From Sphingomonas sp. PR090111-T3T-6A (lineage in GTDB: Bacteria; Pseudomonadota; Alphaproteobacteria; Sphingomonadales; Sphingomonadaceae), in the NCBI RefSeq assembly GCF_000383095.1, contig NZ_AORL01000013.1, forward strand, positions 99,952-163,951: a stretch of 64,000 bases of DNA. The letters run 5' to 3'. Positions 46,979 through 54,718 of this stretch are shown piece by piece; the stretch's first letter is position 1, and each line of letters begins with the position of its first letter. Under the pieces are notes generated by a model that was not told the DNA's origin, made no database searches, and saw only the letters and a program-made list of their open reading frames with translations. A program made the position numbers and the translations under genes.

Positions 46979-48321
46979 GCCGCCACTGCCGCCGCGCCCG
47001 GCATGGGTTGCGGCCGGTTCTTCGGCCGGGTGCGGCGGACATAGGAATCGAGCCCGATCTCGGCGGCGAGCAGCATGTAGATGAAGGGCTGGAAGGCGAT
47101 CGCGATGAACAGCGCGCCGACCAGATAGATGACGTGCCCGTGCTGGAGCGCGGTGGCGAGCGGCGCGATCCATGCCTCATTCGGGTCGGTCGCCTTGCGG
47201 AAGCGGCGGCGCAGCATCTCCATGCGCAGCAGCCCCGCGATCTGGAGCATCGCCCACAGGCCGAGGCCGAAGAAGCCTTGCTCGCCCAGCATTTCGAAAT
47301 AGGCCGAGTGATAGGCACGCGCCTTGTCATACTCGACCGCGTTGGGCGCGCCCGCGCCGCCCACGCCCGGCCCCTTCAGCCGGATCGTGAGATGGTTCTG
47401 GAGATAGGCGTTGAAACCGCCGCCGCCCGGATGATCCTGCACATAGCTCCACGTCCACGCCCAAACGGCGAGGCGGGTGGAGGCGGATTCGTCGGCCTGA
47501 TAGCCCTGGATGGTCTGCATCCGCTGGGTGTAGCTCGCCGGCAGCAGCGGGATCGCGACGACGACGGCCAGCGCCATCCCCGCCATGTAGAGCATCCGCT
47601 TCTGGGAATCGCGCAGGATCATGATCGCGACGAGGCCGATGCAGATGAGCCCGGTGCGCGTCGAGGTGCCGATCGGGATCAGCAGGCAGGCGAAGACCAA
47701 AGCGGCGGTGAACAGCTTCACCCGCCAGTCCGCCGGGAAGATCGTGCCATATTTGGCGAGGAACAGGATGGTGGGGATGATGGCGATGGCCACCGTCGAG
47801 ATGGTCGAGCCCTCATAGAGGCCCGAATTGTCGTCGAGGCCGAGGTTCAGCACGCCATAGCCGCCGCCCGAGAAGATCGTCTTGATCCCGCCGACGATGA
47901 TGATTGAGGCGGCCGACAGCACCATGAACAGCAGCAGCGCCTCGATGCGCAGCCGCGTCCGCAGCGTGAAGGGCAGGAAGATCGCGAAGATCAGCGCCTT
48001 CCACACCCAGTCCCACTTGCCGAGCGCGGCGGCCGGGAAGTCGGCGGTCAGGGTGGTGTAGGCGCACCATGCCAGCAGCACGATCAGGATGATCTGGCGG
48101 ACGGAGACGCGCGTGTCCTTCTTGTCGTCCATCACCAGCCAGCCGCCGACCGCCAGCACGAAGAAGATCAGCGACACCGGCACCGCGTTCAGCAGATAAT
48201 AGGAAAGCCGCTGCGGCGAGACGATGTCGACATAGGCATAGCCCAGCACGAACAGGAAAGGCCGCCGGAAGCCCAGCGCGATCAGCCCGGCGAGGAAGGC
48301 GACGAAGAAGAGATCATGCAT
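46975..48321 (-). CDS. O-antigen-ligase-like protein, exosortase-A-associated (TIGR03097-like)
   Basis: Polytopic membrane protein of 448 residues with the start MHDLFFVAFLAGLIALGFRR, the aromatic RPFLFVLGYAYVDIVSPQRL, the Wzy/WaaL-type large loop (YQADESASTRLAVWAWTWSY, DHPGGGGFNAYL) and KARAYHSAYFEMLGEQGFFG. This wording is that of the putative O-glycosylation ligase linked to exosortase-A/PEP-CTERM systems. It probably transfers or polymerises exopolysaccharide. It is coupled at its end to an acyltransferase and at its start to a 46-residue protein. No exosortase gene is in the window. Confidence 0.85.
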   Translation of the reverse strand: MHDLFFVAFLAGLIALGFRRPFLFVLGYAYVDIVSPQRLSYYLLNAVPVSLIFFVLAVGGWLVMDDKKDTRVSVRQIILIVLLAWCAYTTLTADFPAAALGKWDWVWKALIFAIFLPFTLRTRLRIEALLLFMVLSAASIIIVGGIKTIFSGGGYGVLNLGLDDNSGLYEGSTISTVAIAIIPTILFLAKYGTIFPADWRVKLFTAALVFACLLIPIGTSTRTGLICIGLVAIMILRDSQKRMLYMAGMALAVVVAIPLLPASYTQRMQTIQGYQADESASTRLAVWAWTWSYVQDHPGGGGFNAYLQNHLTIRLKGPGVGGAGAPNAVEYDKARAYHSAYFEMLGEQGFFGLGLWAMLQIAGLLRMEMLRRRFRKATDPNEAWIAPLATALQHGHVIYLVGALFIAIAFQPFIYMLLAAEIGLDSYVRRTRPKNRPQPMPGAAAVAA

Positions 48322-48454
48322 CGGGCCGGCGCCCCCAGGCGGCGCGGGGCGTCTCGACGGCGTCGTCCCGGTCGAGATCGGCGCGGCGCACCAGCCGCCA
48401 CGCGGCGAGCGCCATCAGCACATGCGTCAGCCCGAGCGAGAAGAGATCGATCAT
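48314..48454 (-). CDS. Micro-protein at head of O-ligase operon (46 residues)
   Basis: Short frame starting at ATG 48454 with a G-rich ribosome site (GGGGACGGTGA). One hydrophobic segment (MIDLFSLGLTHVLMALAAWR) is followed by an Arg/Asp-rich tail. Its end overlaps the start of the O-ligase gene by eight bases, suggesting coupling. No family recognised; it may be a membrane anchor or leader peptide for the ligase. Confidence 0.5.
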   Translation of the reverse strand: MIDLFSLGLTHVLMALAAWRLVRRADLDRDDAVETPRAAWGRRPDA

Positions 48455-48659
48455 CGCGTCACCGTCCCCTTCCGCCTCTGTCGCGCAACCATGTCGCTGT
48501 CCATGATCGGCTCCATCCGCCTTGCTTTGGGACAGTCGGAGGGCCGGAGAGGCAAACAGGCTAATGCCCGGCGGTTGACGCTGCGTTAAGCGTCCGGTGC
48601 CAAGGAGGGGATACCCCCGGGCTGCGGGAGACTCCCGGTTGCGGGACAAGGGGCATCCG

Positions 48660-49904
48660 ATGCGTATCCTCCACATTCTCGATCACTCCTTGCCGCTGCA
48701 CAGCGGCTACACCTTCCGCACCCGCGCCATCCTGAAGTCGTGCGAGGCGCTGGGGCTGGAGGTGGCGGGCGTCACCGGCGCGCGCCATGTCGCCGAGGCG
48801 GCGATCGAGGAGGGGACGTGGGAGACGCATGACGGCCTCCGCTTCTATCGCGGCGGCGGCATCACGCCGGGCCGCCCGGTGGTCACCGAAATCCGCGAGG
48901 TCCGCGCCTTCGCTGACGCCATCGAGCAGGCGGCGGAGGAGTATAAGCCCGACGTCCTCCACGCCCATTCCCCCGTGCTGACCGCGCTGGCGGCGCGGCG
49001 CGCGGCGAAGCGGCTGAAGCTGCCCCTGCTCTACGAGATCCGCGCCTTCTGGGAGGATGCGGCGGTGGGCAACGGCACCGGCCGCGAGGGCTCGGCCCGC
49101 TACCGCGCCACCCGCGCGCTGGAGACATGGGCGGTGAACCGTGCCGACGCGGTGGCGGTGATCTGCGAGGGCCTGCGCGGCGACCTGATCGCGCGCGGCG
49201 TTCCGGCCGGGAAGATCCTCGTCTCGCCCAACGGCGTGGACCTCGGCCTGTTCGGCGATCCGCCCCCGCCGGACGCGACCCTGCGCGCCCGGTTCGGGCT
49301 CGACGGCGCGGAAGTGGTGGGCTTCATCGGCTCCTTCTACGATTATGAGGGCATCGACGACCTGATCGCCGCCATGCCGGCGCTGGTATCGGCCCGCCCG
49401 CAGGCGCATCTGCTGCTCGTCGGCGGCGGCCCGCGTGCCGAGGCGCTGAAGGCGCAGGCGGCGGCGTCTCCCGTGGCCGAGCGCATCCATTTCGTCGGCC
49501 GCGTGCCGCATCACGAGGTCGAGCGCTATTACAGCCTCGTCGATATCCTCTGCTATCCGCGCAAGAAGATGCGGCTGACCGATCTCGTCACGCCGCTGAA
49601 GCCGCTGGAGGCCATGGCCCAGCGCCGCCTCGTCGCGGCATCCGACATCGGCGGCCATCGCGAGCTGATCCGCGACGGCGAGACGGGCACGCTCTTCGCC
49701 CCCGACGATCCCGCCGCGATTGCCTCTGCGCTGGCCGATCTGTTCGCCGACCGCGCGCAGTGGGAGGCGCGCAAGGATGCCGGGCGCCGTTTCGTTGAAA
49801 TCGAGCGGGACTGGGCGCAGAATGCGCGGCGTTATCTTCCCGTTTACCAAAGATTGACAGAGATAAAGAGGCCGTCCCATGTCATGGTGGCGGCGGGACT
49901 TTAG
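48660..49904 (+). CDS. Glycosyltransferase, exosortase-A-associated (TIGR04063-like, GT4)
   Basis: Cytoplasmic GT-B enzyme of 414 residues. The N-terminus MRILHILDHSLPLHSGYTFR is the hallmark of the PEP-CTERM/exosortase-A-associated glycosyltransferase. The C-terminal half has VGFIGSFYDYEGIDDLIAAM, LLVGGGPRAEALK and the donor-site EX7E-like region PLKPLEAMAQRRLVAASDIG. AAGGGG lies seven bases before ATG 48660. It is divergent from the O-ligase operon over about 205 bases; together they form part of an exopolysaccharide locus. Confidence 0.9.
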   Translation: MRILHILDHSLPLHSGYTFRTRAILKSCEALGLEVAGVTGARHVAEAAIEEGTWETHDGLRFYRGGGITPGRPVVTEIREVRAFADAIEQAAEEYKPDVLHAHSPVLTALAARRAAKRLKLPLLYEIRAFWEDAAVGNGTGREGSARYRATRALETWAVNRADAVAVICEGLRGDLIARGVPAGKILVSPNGVDLGLFGDPPPPDATLRARFGLDGAEVVGFIGSFYDYEGIDDLIAAMPALVSARPQAHLLLVGGGPRAEALKAQAAASPVAERIHFVGRVPHHEVERYYSLVDILCYPRKKMRLTDLVTPLKPLEAMAQRRLVAASDIGGHRELIRDGETGTLFAPDDPAAIASALADLFADRAQWEARKDAGRRFVEIERDWAQNARRYLPVYQRLTEIKRPSHVMVAAGL

Positions 49905-50748
49905 GGGGCTGCACGGGTTCATGGCGAAGAAGATTCTCCGCGCGATCGACCGCTGGCGCTTCGAGGCGCCGTTGGCCGCCCTGCTGGGCGTGGCCGCCGG
50001 CTTTGCGGTCGCTGCCATGCCGGCCTCGGTTTTCGCGCAGATGCCCGTCGTCGGCGCCTATGGCCTGATGGGGCAGGGCGTGATCGCGGCCCTTGCCGCC
50101 GTGCTGGCGGGCGTCGTCGGCTATGCGCTGATGCGCGCGCCCGCCAAGCCGGGCATCGATGCCGCCACCCTCGCCGAGGCCCGGCAGGAGGAGACGCCCG
50201 AAGAGCGCCTGCACCGCGTCCGCCGCGCCGATCGCCATCCCGACGCCCCGCCGCGCGCGCCGATCCGCGCCAGTCGCGATCTGGGCGAGCCGCTGATGGA
50301 AGTCGGCCTCTTCTTCCAAGAGCCGACCGGGCAGACCGAGACGGACATGATCCTCGACGGCGAGTTCGTCGAGCTGACGGCCGAACTGCCGGCGCCGCAC
50401 CCGGCCGAGCCGGATGCCGGCGAGATGGAGACGCTCGACGCGGTCGAGGACATGGCCGAGGCGGCGCCGGTCGAGGAGATCGCGCCCGTCGAGGAGGAGC
50501 GGGAGGAGGTAGTGCCCGTTATGGCCGCCGCTCCGGTGCCGCCCGTCGCGCCGGCCCCGATCCTGCGCGCCGTCGCGCCGCGCGAGCGCCAGAGCCTCGA
50601 TGCGATGATCGACCGTCTCTCCGCCGGCCTCGATCGCCGTGCTGCGCTCCGCGGGATGGACGGCCCCGTCGGCGAGGCCCCGCGCGACATGCGCCCGGCG
50701 CTGCGCGAGGCGCTGGAGGAACTCAACCGGCTCGCCAGCCGGGCCTGA
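49879..50748 (+). CDS. Two-span membrane protein with acidic Pro/Glu-rich tail
   Basis: Protein of 289 residues with two membrane helices (about 29-52 and 60-86) and a long cytoplasmic tail rich in Glu, Pro and Ala (for example AAPVEEIAPVEEEREEVVPV). A C-terminal helix follows (QSLDAMIDRLSAGLDRR, ALREALEELNRLASRA). ATG 49879 has AAAGAGG seven bases upstream and overlaps the glycosyltransferase end by 26 bases; ATG 49921 is an alternative. No family recognised. Coupling to the glycosyltransferase suggests a role in polysaccharide assembly or regulation. Confidence 0.7.
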   Translation: MSWWRRDFRGLHGFMAKKILRAIDRWRFEAPLAALLGVAAGFAVAAMPASVFAQMPVVGAYGLMGQGVIAALAAVLAGVVGYALMRAPAKPGIDAATLAEARQEETPEERLHRVRRADRHPDAPPRAPIRASRDLGEPLMEVGLFFQEPTGQTETDMILDGEFVELTAELPAPHPAEPDAGEMETLDAVEDMAEAAPVEEIAPVEEEREEVVPVMAAAPVPPVAPAPILRAVAPRERQSLDAMIDRLSAGLDRRAALRGMDGPVGEAPRDMRPALREALEELNRLASRA

Positions 50749-51064
50749 CCGGCTCGGCCTCGGGTTCCTCGATCGTCAGCGCCTCGATCCCGAGCACCGC
50801 AGTCCCATCCTCGGTTCGCGCGATCGCCTGAAGATCGGCGACGAAGCCGCCGCGCATCGCCAGCTCGCATTCCTCCAGCCCGGCCGCCAGCCGTTCCGCG
50901 CGGGGTGCGCCATCTGCTCCCTCCAGCGCCAGCGCTAGCCGGTGCCGCGCGCCGACGAACAGCGCGCTCGCCCAGTCCCGGCTTTCGGCCGAGAGCATCC
51001 GGCACGGCCCGACATGCGGCGCCAAAGCCCTGAGCAACGCCGCCTGGGACTGATCCGTGGTCAT
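50723..51064 (-). CDS. Hypothetical cytoplasmic protein
   Basis: Protein of 113 residues without signal or membrane segments. Recognisable only as a compact alpha/beta protein (SRDWASALFVGARHRLALAL, LAAGLEECELAMRGGFVADL, GTAVLGIEALTIEEPE). ATG 51064 overlaps the stop of the HTH-like gene by four bases, making a two-gene operon. Its 3' end overlaps the convergent membrane protein gene by 26 bases. No function assigned. Confidence 0.7.
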   Translation of the reverse strand: MTTDQSQAALLRALAPHVGPCRMLSAESRDWASALFVGARHRLALALEGADGAPRAERLAAGLEECELAMRGGFVADLQAIARTEDGTAVLGIEALTIEEPEAEPVRPGWRAG

Positions 51065-51246
51065 TGCGCGTGCCCCTCATGGCGATCGAGCCAGGCATGG
51101 ACGCGCGCCTCGGTGGAGGAGCGCACCTCGCGGCCGTTGCGCAGGTCCGCCACGAATCGCGGATCGCCCACCACCTCGCGCCCGAAGCGCGTCGGCGGGG
51201 TGCCCGTGCGCCGCAGATGGCGCTGGATTCGCGTGAGGAGATGCAT
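51061..51246 (-). CDS. Small HTH-like protein divergent from S24 repressor
   Basis: Protein of 61 residues (MHLLTRIQRHLRRTG start). The rest, TRFGREVVGDPRFVADLRNG and TEARVHAWLDRHE, reads like an Xre-type helix-turn-helix. ATG 51246 follows AGGAGG at nine bases; ATG 51291 would add 15 residues but lacks a good ribosome site. It is divergent from the LexA/CI-like gene and shares its operator region, so a Cro-like partner is an attractive but unproven idea. Confidence 0.65.
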   Translation of the reverse strand: MHLLTRIQRHLRRTGTPPTRFGREVVGDPRFVADLRNGREVRSSTEARVHAWLDRHEGHAQ

Positions 51247-51306
51247 GGAAACCGGCCTCCTGTGGGACTCGATGAGCGACTGAATGGACATGATTTGTTC
51301 TTCTTT

Positions 51307-51322
51307 TCCTACTTGTCTAGGA
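51307..51322. promoter_or_regulatory. Operator-like repeats between HTH gene and S24 repressor
   Basis: TCCTA-CTTGTC-TAGGA is an inverted repeat with five-base arms. A direct copy of the half-site (TTTTCCTA then TTTTTCCTA) recurs about 20 bases on, with TTATCCT after it. Such an array in an AT-rich divergent promoter is typical of repressor auto-regulation. Confidence 0.5.
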
Positions 51323-51347
51323 TTTTTCCTATCGTTATCCTGAGCGC

Positions 51348-51986
51348 ATGGACGGAGACGATCCCCGTGCCGTGCTGGAGCGGCTGATCCACGAACGGGG
51401 GGAGGATTGCGCCTCGCTCTCGCGGCTGATCGGGCGCAATCCGTCCTATGTGCAGCAGTTCATCAAGCGCGGTTCGCCGCGTCGTCTGGCGGAGGAGGAC
51501 CGGCGGAGGCTGGCCCGCTATTTCGGCGTGCCCGAGACATGGCTGGGCGCGAGCGTGGCGGCGCCCAGGCCGGCCGTGACGCTGGTGACGGTTCCCGTGT
51601 TCGACACGGCAGCCTCGGCGGGTCCGGGCGCGGTGGGGGAGGACCGGCTGTCGGCGGCGGGCATCGGCTTCTCGGAGGCGTGGCTCCGGCAACTGCGGCC
51701 GCGCGGCGGGCGCGACGGGCTATCGCTGATCCGGGTGACGGGCGAGTCCATGCTCCCCACCCTGAACGACGGCGACGAGATCCTCGTCGACGAGCGCGAT
51801 GCGGGCGAGCGGCTGCGCGACGGGGTCTATGTGCTGCGCGTCGACGGGGCGCTGATGGTCAAGCGGCTGATGCGCGACGGGGACGGCTTCGCGGTGAGGA
51901 GCGACAATCCCGAGGCCGGCCCGGTGGACCTTGCCGGCGAGGTGGAGGTGATCGGCCGCGTGCTGTGGACGGGGCGGCGGCTCTAG
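51348..51986 (+). CDS. S24-family repressor (LexA/CI-like)
   Basis: Regulator of 212 residues. The N-terminal HTH (SLIGRNPSYVQQFIKRGSPR) is followed by a linker and a signal-peptidase-like domain. Its catalytic Ser is in VTGESMLPTLNDGDEILVDE and its Lys in GALMVKRLMRD. It resembles phage-CI-type repressors found as single chromosomal genes in sphingomonads rather than LexA itself. The family's Ala-Gly type self-cleavage site may be in the SAGPGAVG stretch. The stop shares CTAG with the convergent micro-ORF. Confidence 0.88.
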   Translation: MDGDDPRAVLERLIHERGEDCASLSRLIGRNPSYVQQFIKRGSPRRLAEEDRRRLARYFGVPETWLGASVAAPRPAVTLVTVPVFDTAASAGPGAVGEDRLSAAGIGFSEAWLRQLRPRGGRDGLSLIRVTGESMLPTLNDGDEILVDERDAGERLRDGVYVLRVDGALMVKRLMRDGDGFAVRSDNPEAGPVDLAGEVEVIGRVLWTGRRL

Positions 51987-52156
51987 CGCCGGTTGCGGTC
52001 CGCGAGCCACAAGGCGAGCGCGGCGGCGATGCCCACGCCCGTGCCGACGAGGACGCCGATGGTCGGCTGCCCCTTGATGGAGCCGATCAGCGCGCCGGCG
52101 AGGATGAAGAACGCAAGGAGGATGCCGCCAGCCTGCGGCGCGGGACGATCTGCCAT
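51983..52156 (-). CDS. Small two-span membrane protein (57 residues)
   Basis: A short frame starting at ATG 52156 that encodes MADRPAPQAGG, then two hydrophobic helices (ILLAFFILAGALIGSIKG and TIGVLVGTGVGIAAALALWL) and a polar ADRNRR tail. The composition is clearly protein-like, and its stop overlaps the convergent repressor stop within CTAG. The ribosome site is modest. No family is recognised; it is probably a membrane micro-protein. Confidence 0.6.
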   Translation of the reverse strand: MADRPAPQAGGILLAFFILAGALIGSIKGQPTIGVLVGTGVGIAAALALWLADRNRR

Positions 52157-52288
52157 GCGCCCGTCCTGCCACGAACCGGAGGGACGCGCCAGCGGCGGCC
52201 ATGGTGGTGCCGGCGTTTACCGTCTCCCTAGGCCGCCGGTTAACGGGCGCATGCGCAGAGCGGGCGCTTCCGGCCCGGCCGGAATCGC

Positions 52289-52519
52289 ATGAGCGGAGAT
52301 CGCGTGCAGGACCGAAAATTCTTCGTGGCGGACCGGGAAGCCTATGACGGCGCGGCGGCGCTGCTCGATACCTTCGGCGAGGGCGCGCTGGCCGAGGCCG
52401 CCGCGCGGGCCGAGCGTTGCCGGGGTCTCGGCAACCATATCCATTACACGCGCTGGTGCCGGGTGGGGCGCGCCATCCTGCAACTGGGCGATCCCGATCC
52501 GGGCGGCGCCGTGCATTGA
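52289..52519 (+). CDS. Small hypothetical protein (76 residues)
   Basis: Helical cytoplasmic protein (YDGAAALLDTFGEGALAEAA, ARAERCRGLGNHIHYTRWCR, VGRAILQLGD). The pattern of Ala-rich helix, G-N-x-x-x-x-x-x-W and a closing helix is seen in short sphingomonad proteins of unknown role; no family name is certain. ATG 52289 is the longest start; GTG 52304 has GGAG close upstream and may be the true one. It precedes tamA but is separated by a strong hairpin. Confidence 0.6.
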   Translation: MSGDRVQDRKFFVADREAYDGAAALLDTFGEGALAEAAARAERCRGLGNHIHYTRWCRVGRAILQLGDPDPGGAVH

Positions 52520-52590
52520 GCGTTGCCGCCGGGCGACGGTTCGGCCCGGATCGGCGCCCTCGGGGCCGGAAATCGTATAAGTGGCGGACA

Positions 52591-52621
52591 AGAGCGGTTT
52601 GCCTCCGTCGCAAACCGCTCT
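52591..52621 (+). terminator. Perfect 12-bp hairpin just before tamA
   Basis: AGAGCGGTTTGC pairs perfectly with GCAAACCGCTCT around the loop CTCCGTC. It ends twelve bases before tamA ATG 52634. No U-run follows on the plus strand. It may terminate the upstream small gene or influence tamA translation; it could also be a dispersed palindromic repeat. Confidence 0.5.
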
Positions 52622-52633
52622 AGGGTCCGCCGC

Positions 52634-54718
52634 ATGTCGCCCGCCGCCTCGCGGCGCCGCGCCCGGAGCGCCTGCGCCGCGATTGTTCTTGTCGCTTGTC
52701 CCGTCGCGGCCCACGGGCAGGACGCGCCGACGACGGCTGGCGCGCCTCAGGCGCTGCCGGACAATACGCTCGATCCCCATTCCCCGATGGCGGCGATGCC
52801 CGATCTCGGCGTCGACTGGCCGGATCTCGCCAAGCCGGACGCGCCGCTCGGCATGTTGCCCCCGGACGAGACCTCGCCCGGCGCGCCGACGCTGTTCCTG
52901 CCGCCGCCGACGCTGCCTGACGCGGCGGCCAAGCCAGCCTCCAAGCCGGCGACCTCCAAGACCACCGAGACGACCGGTGACCGCCGCTACGTGCTCAGCA
53001 TTGAAGGGCTGGGGGATGTCGCGGCCGAGGGGCTGGTCGAGCGCTTCGACGCGCTTTCCTCGCTGCATCAGGGCGAGGGGGCGGTCGCCAACGTCGCCCA
53101 GATCGACCGCCGTGCCCGCGAGGATGCCGATCTGCTGCGCGAGCTGCTGCGCGCCTATGGCTATTACGACGCCGAGGTGGATGCCCGCGTCGGCGGCACC
53201 GCCGGGCCGACGCTCTCCGGCCAGCCTCGTCTCGCGGTCACGCTCTCGGTGACGGCGGGGCCGTCCTATCGCTTCCGGAGCGTCGCCCTGCCCGGCCTCG
53301 CGGCGGCGGGGCGGGACGAGGTGGCGCTCGCCCATGCCTTCGGGGTGAAGACGGGCGATCCGGTCAACGCGGACAAGGTGACGGGCGGCATCGAGGCGCT
53401 CAAGCTGGCGCTCGGCCAGCATGGCTATGCCTTCGCGACGGTCGCCGAGCCGGACATCACCGTCGATCACGACACCCACGAGGCGACGCTGTCCCTCGCG
53501 GTCGAGCCGGGCAAGGTGATGCGCTTCGGCGCCTATCGTCTTTCAGGCAAGCGTGTGTTCGGGATGCGCCACCTCATGCGCATTTCCCGCATGAAGCCGG
53601 GCGACCGCTACGACGCCACCCGCCTCGACGACCTGCGCCGCGCATTGATCCAGACCGGCCTCGTCTCGGTCGTGCAGCTCACCCCGGTGCGCACTGCCGA
53701 CCCGGAGGTGGTGGACGTCGACGCCCGCCTCGAACCGGCCCCGCCGCGGACCATCGCCGGCACGCTCGGCTATGGCACCGGCGAAGGCGCGAGCATCGAG
53801 ATCAGCTGGCAGCATCGCAACCTGCTGCCGCCGGAGGGCGCCGTCACCTTCCGCGGCCTGCTCGGCACGCAGGAGCAGCTGCTCTCCGCCCAGCTCCGCC
53901 GCGGCAATTTCCGCGATCGCGATCAGGTGCTGACGGGTCAGGTCGCCATCGACCATCAGAACCGTCCGGCCTATGACGCCAAGACGCTGACGCTGGCGGC
54001 GGGGATGGAGCGGCAGACCAACATCATCTGGCAGAAGAAATGGACCTGGTCCTATGGCGGCGAACTGATCGGATCGGACGAGCGCGACGTGATCGCCGCC
54101 ACCGGACAGCCGCGCCGGCGCACCTATTTCATCACCGCCGCCCCCTTGAGCCTTGCCTATGATGGCACCGACGACCTGCTGAACCCCTCGACCGGCTGGC
54201 GGCTTTCCGCCCATGTCTCGCCGGAAGTGTCGTTGCAGGGTTCGCCCTTCACCTATGTGCGCATCCAGCTCGACGGATCGGCCTATCAGCCGGTGGGCGA
54301 CCATCTGGTGTTCGCCGGCCGCCTGCGCTTCGGCTCGATCCAGGGGGCGAGCGCCGACCGCATCGCCCCGACGCGGCGTTTCTATTCGGGCGGCGGCGGA
54401 TCGGTGCGCGGCTTCGGCTATCAGAAGATCGGCCCGCGCGACATCGACAACGATCCCGTCGGCGGCGCCAGCCTCGCCGAGTTCGGGCTGGAGGCGCGCA
54501 TCCGCTTCGGCAATTTCGGTCTCGTGCCCTTCTTCGACGGGGGCAATCTCTACGAGCAGTCGCTGCCGCGCTTCACCGGCTTCCGCTACGGCACGGGCCT
54601 CGGCTTCCGCTATTACACCAGCTTCGGGCCGGTGCGCGTCGATGTCGGCACGCCGATCAACCCGCTGCCCGGCGACAGCCGCGTGGCGGTCTATGTCTCG
54701 CTGGGGCAGGCCTTCTGA
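52634..54718 (+). CDS. tamA: Outer-membrane assembly factor TamA (Omp85 family)
   Basis: Omp85 protein of 694 residues that, with TamB, helps insert outer-membrane proteins. A signal peptide ends AAHG; a Pro-rich spacer (to about 115) leads to POTRA domains (YVLSIEGLGDVAAEGLVERF, AYGYYDAEVDARVGG, YRLSGKRVFGMRHLMRISRM) and a C-terminal barrel with RRFYSGGGGSVRGFGYQKIG and the final PLPGDSRVAVYVSLGQAF. The long Pro/Asp-rich segment before POTRA1 is unusual. ATG 52634 is chosen by signal peptide. Its stop shares one base with tamB. Confidence 0.9.
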   Translation: MSPAASRRRARSACAAIVLVACPVAAHGQDAPTTAGAPQALPDNTLDPHSPMAAMPDLGVDWPDLAKPDAPLGMLPPDETSPGAPTLFLPPPTLPDAAAKPASKPATSKTTETTGDRRYVLSIEGLGDVAAEGLVERFDALSSLHQGEGAVANVAQIDRRAREDADLLRELLRAYGYYDAEVDARVGGTAGPTLSGQPRLAVTLSVTAGPSYRFRSVALPGLAAAGRDEVALAHAFGVKTGDPVNADKVTGGIEALKLALGQHGYAFATVAEPDITVDHDTHEATLSLAVEPGKVMRFGAYRLSGKRVFGMRHLMRISRMKPGDRYDATRLDDLRRALIQTGLVSVVQLTPVRTADPEVVDVDARLEPAPPRTIAGTLGYGTGEGASIEISWQHRNLLPPEGAVTFRGLLGTQEQLLSAQLRRGNFRDRDQVLTGQVAIDHQNRPAYDAKTLTLAAGMERQTNIIWQKKWTWSYGGELIGSDERDVIAATGQPRRRTYFITAAPLSLAYDGTDDLLNPSTGWRLSAHVSPEVSLQGSPFTYVRIQLDGSAYQPVGDHLVFAGRLRFGSIQGASADRIAPTRRFYSGGGGSVRGFGYQKIGPRDIDNDPVGGASLAEFGLEARIRFGNFGLVPFFDGGNLYEQSLPRFTGFRYGTGLGFRYYTSFGPVRVDVGTPINPLPGDSRVAVYVSLGQAF

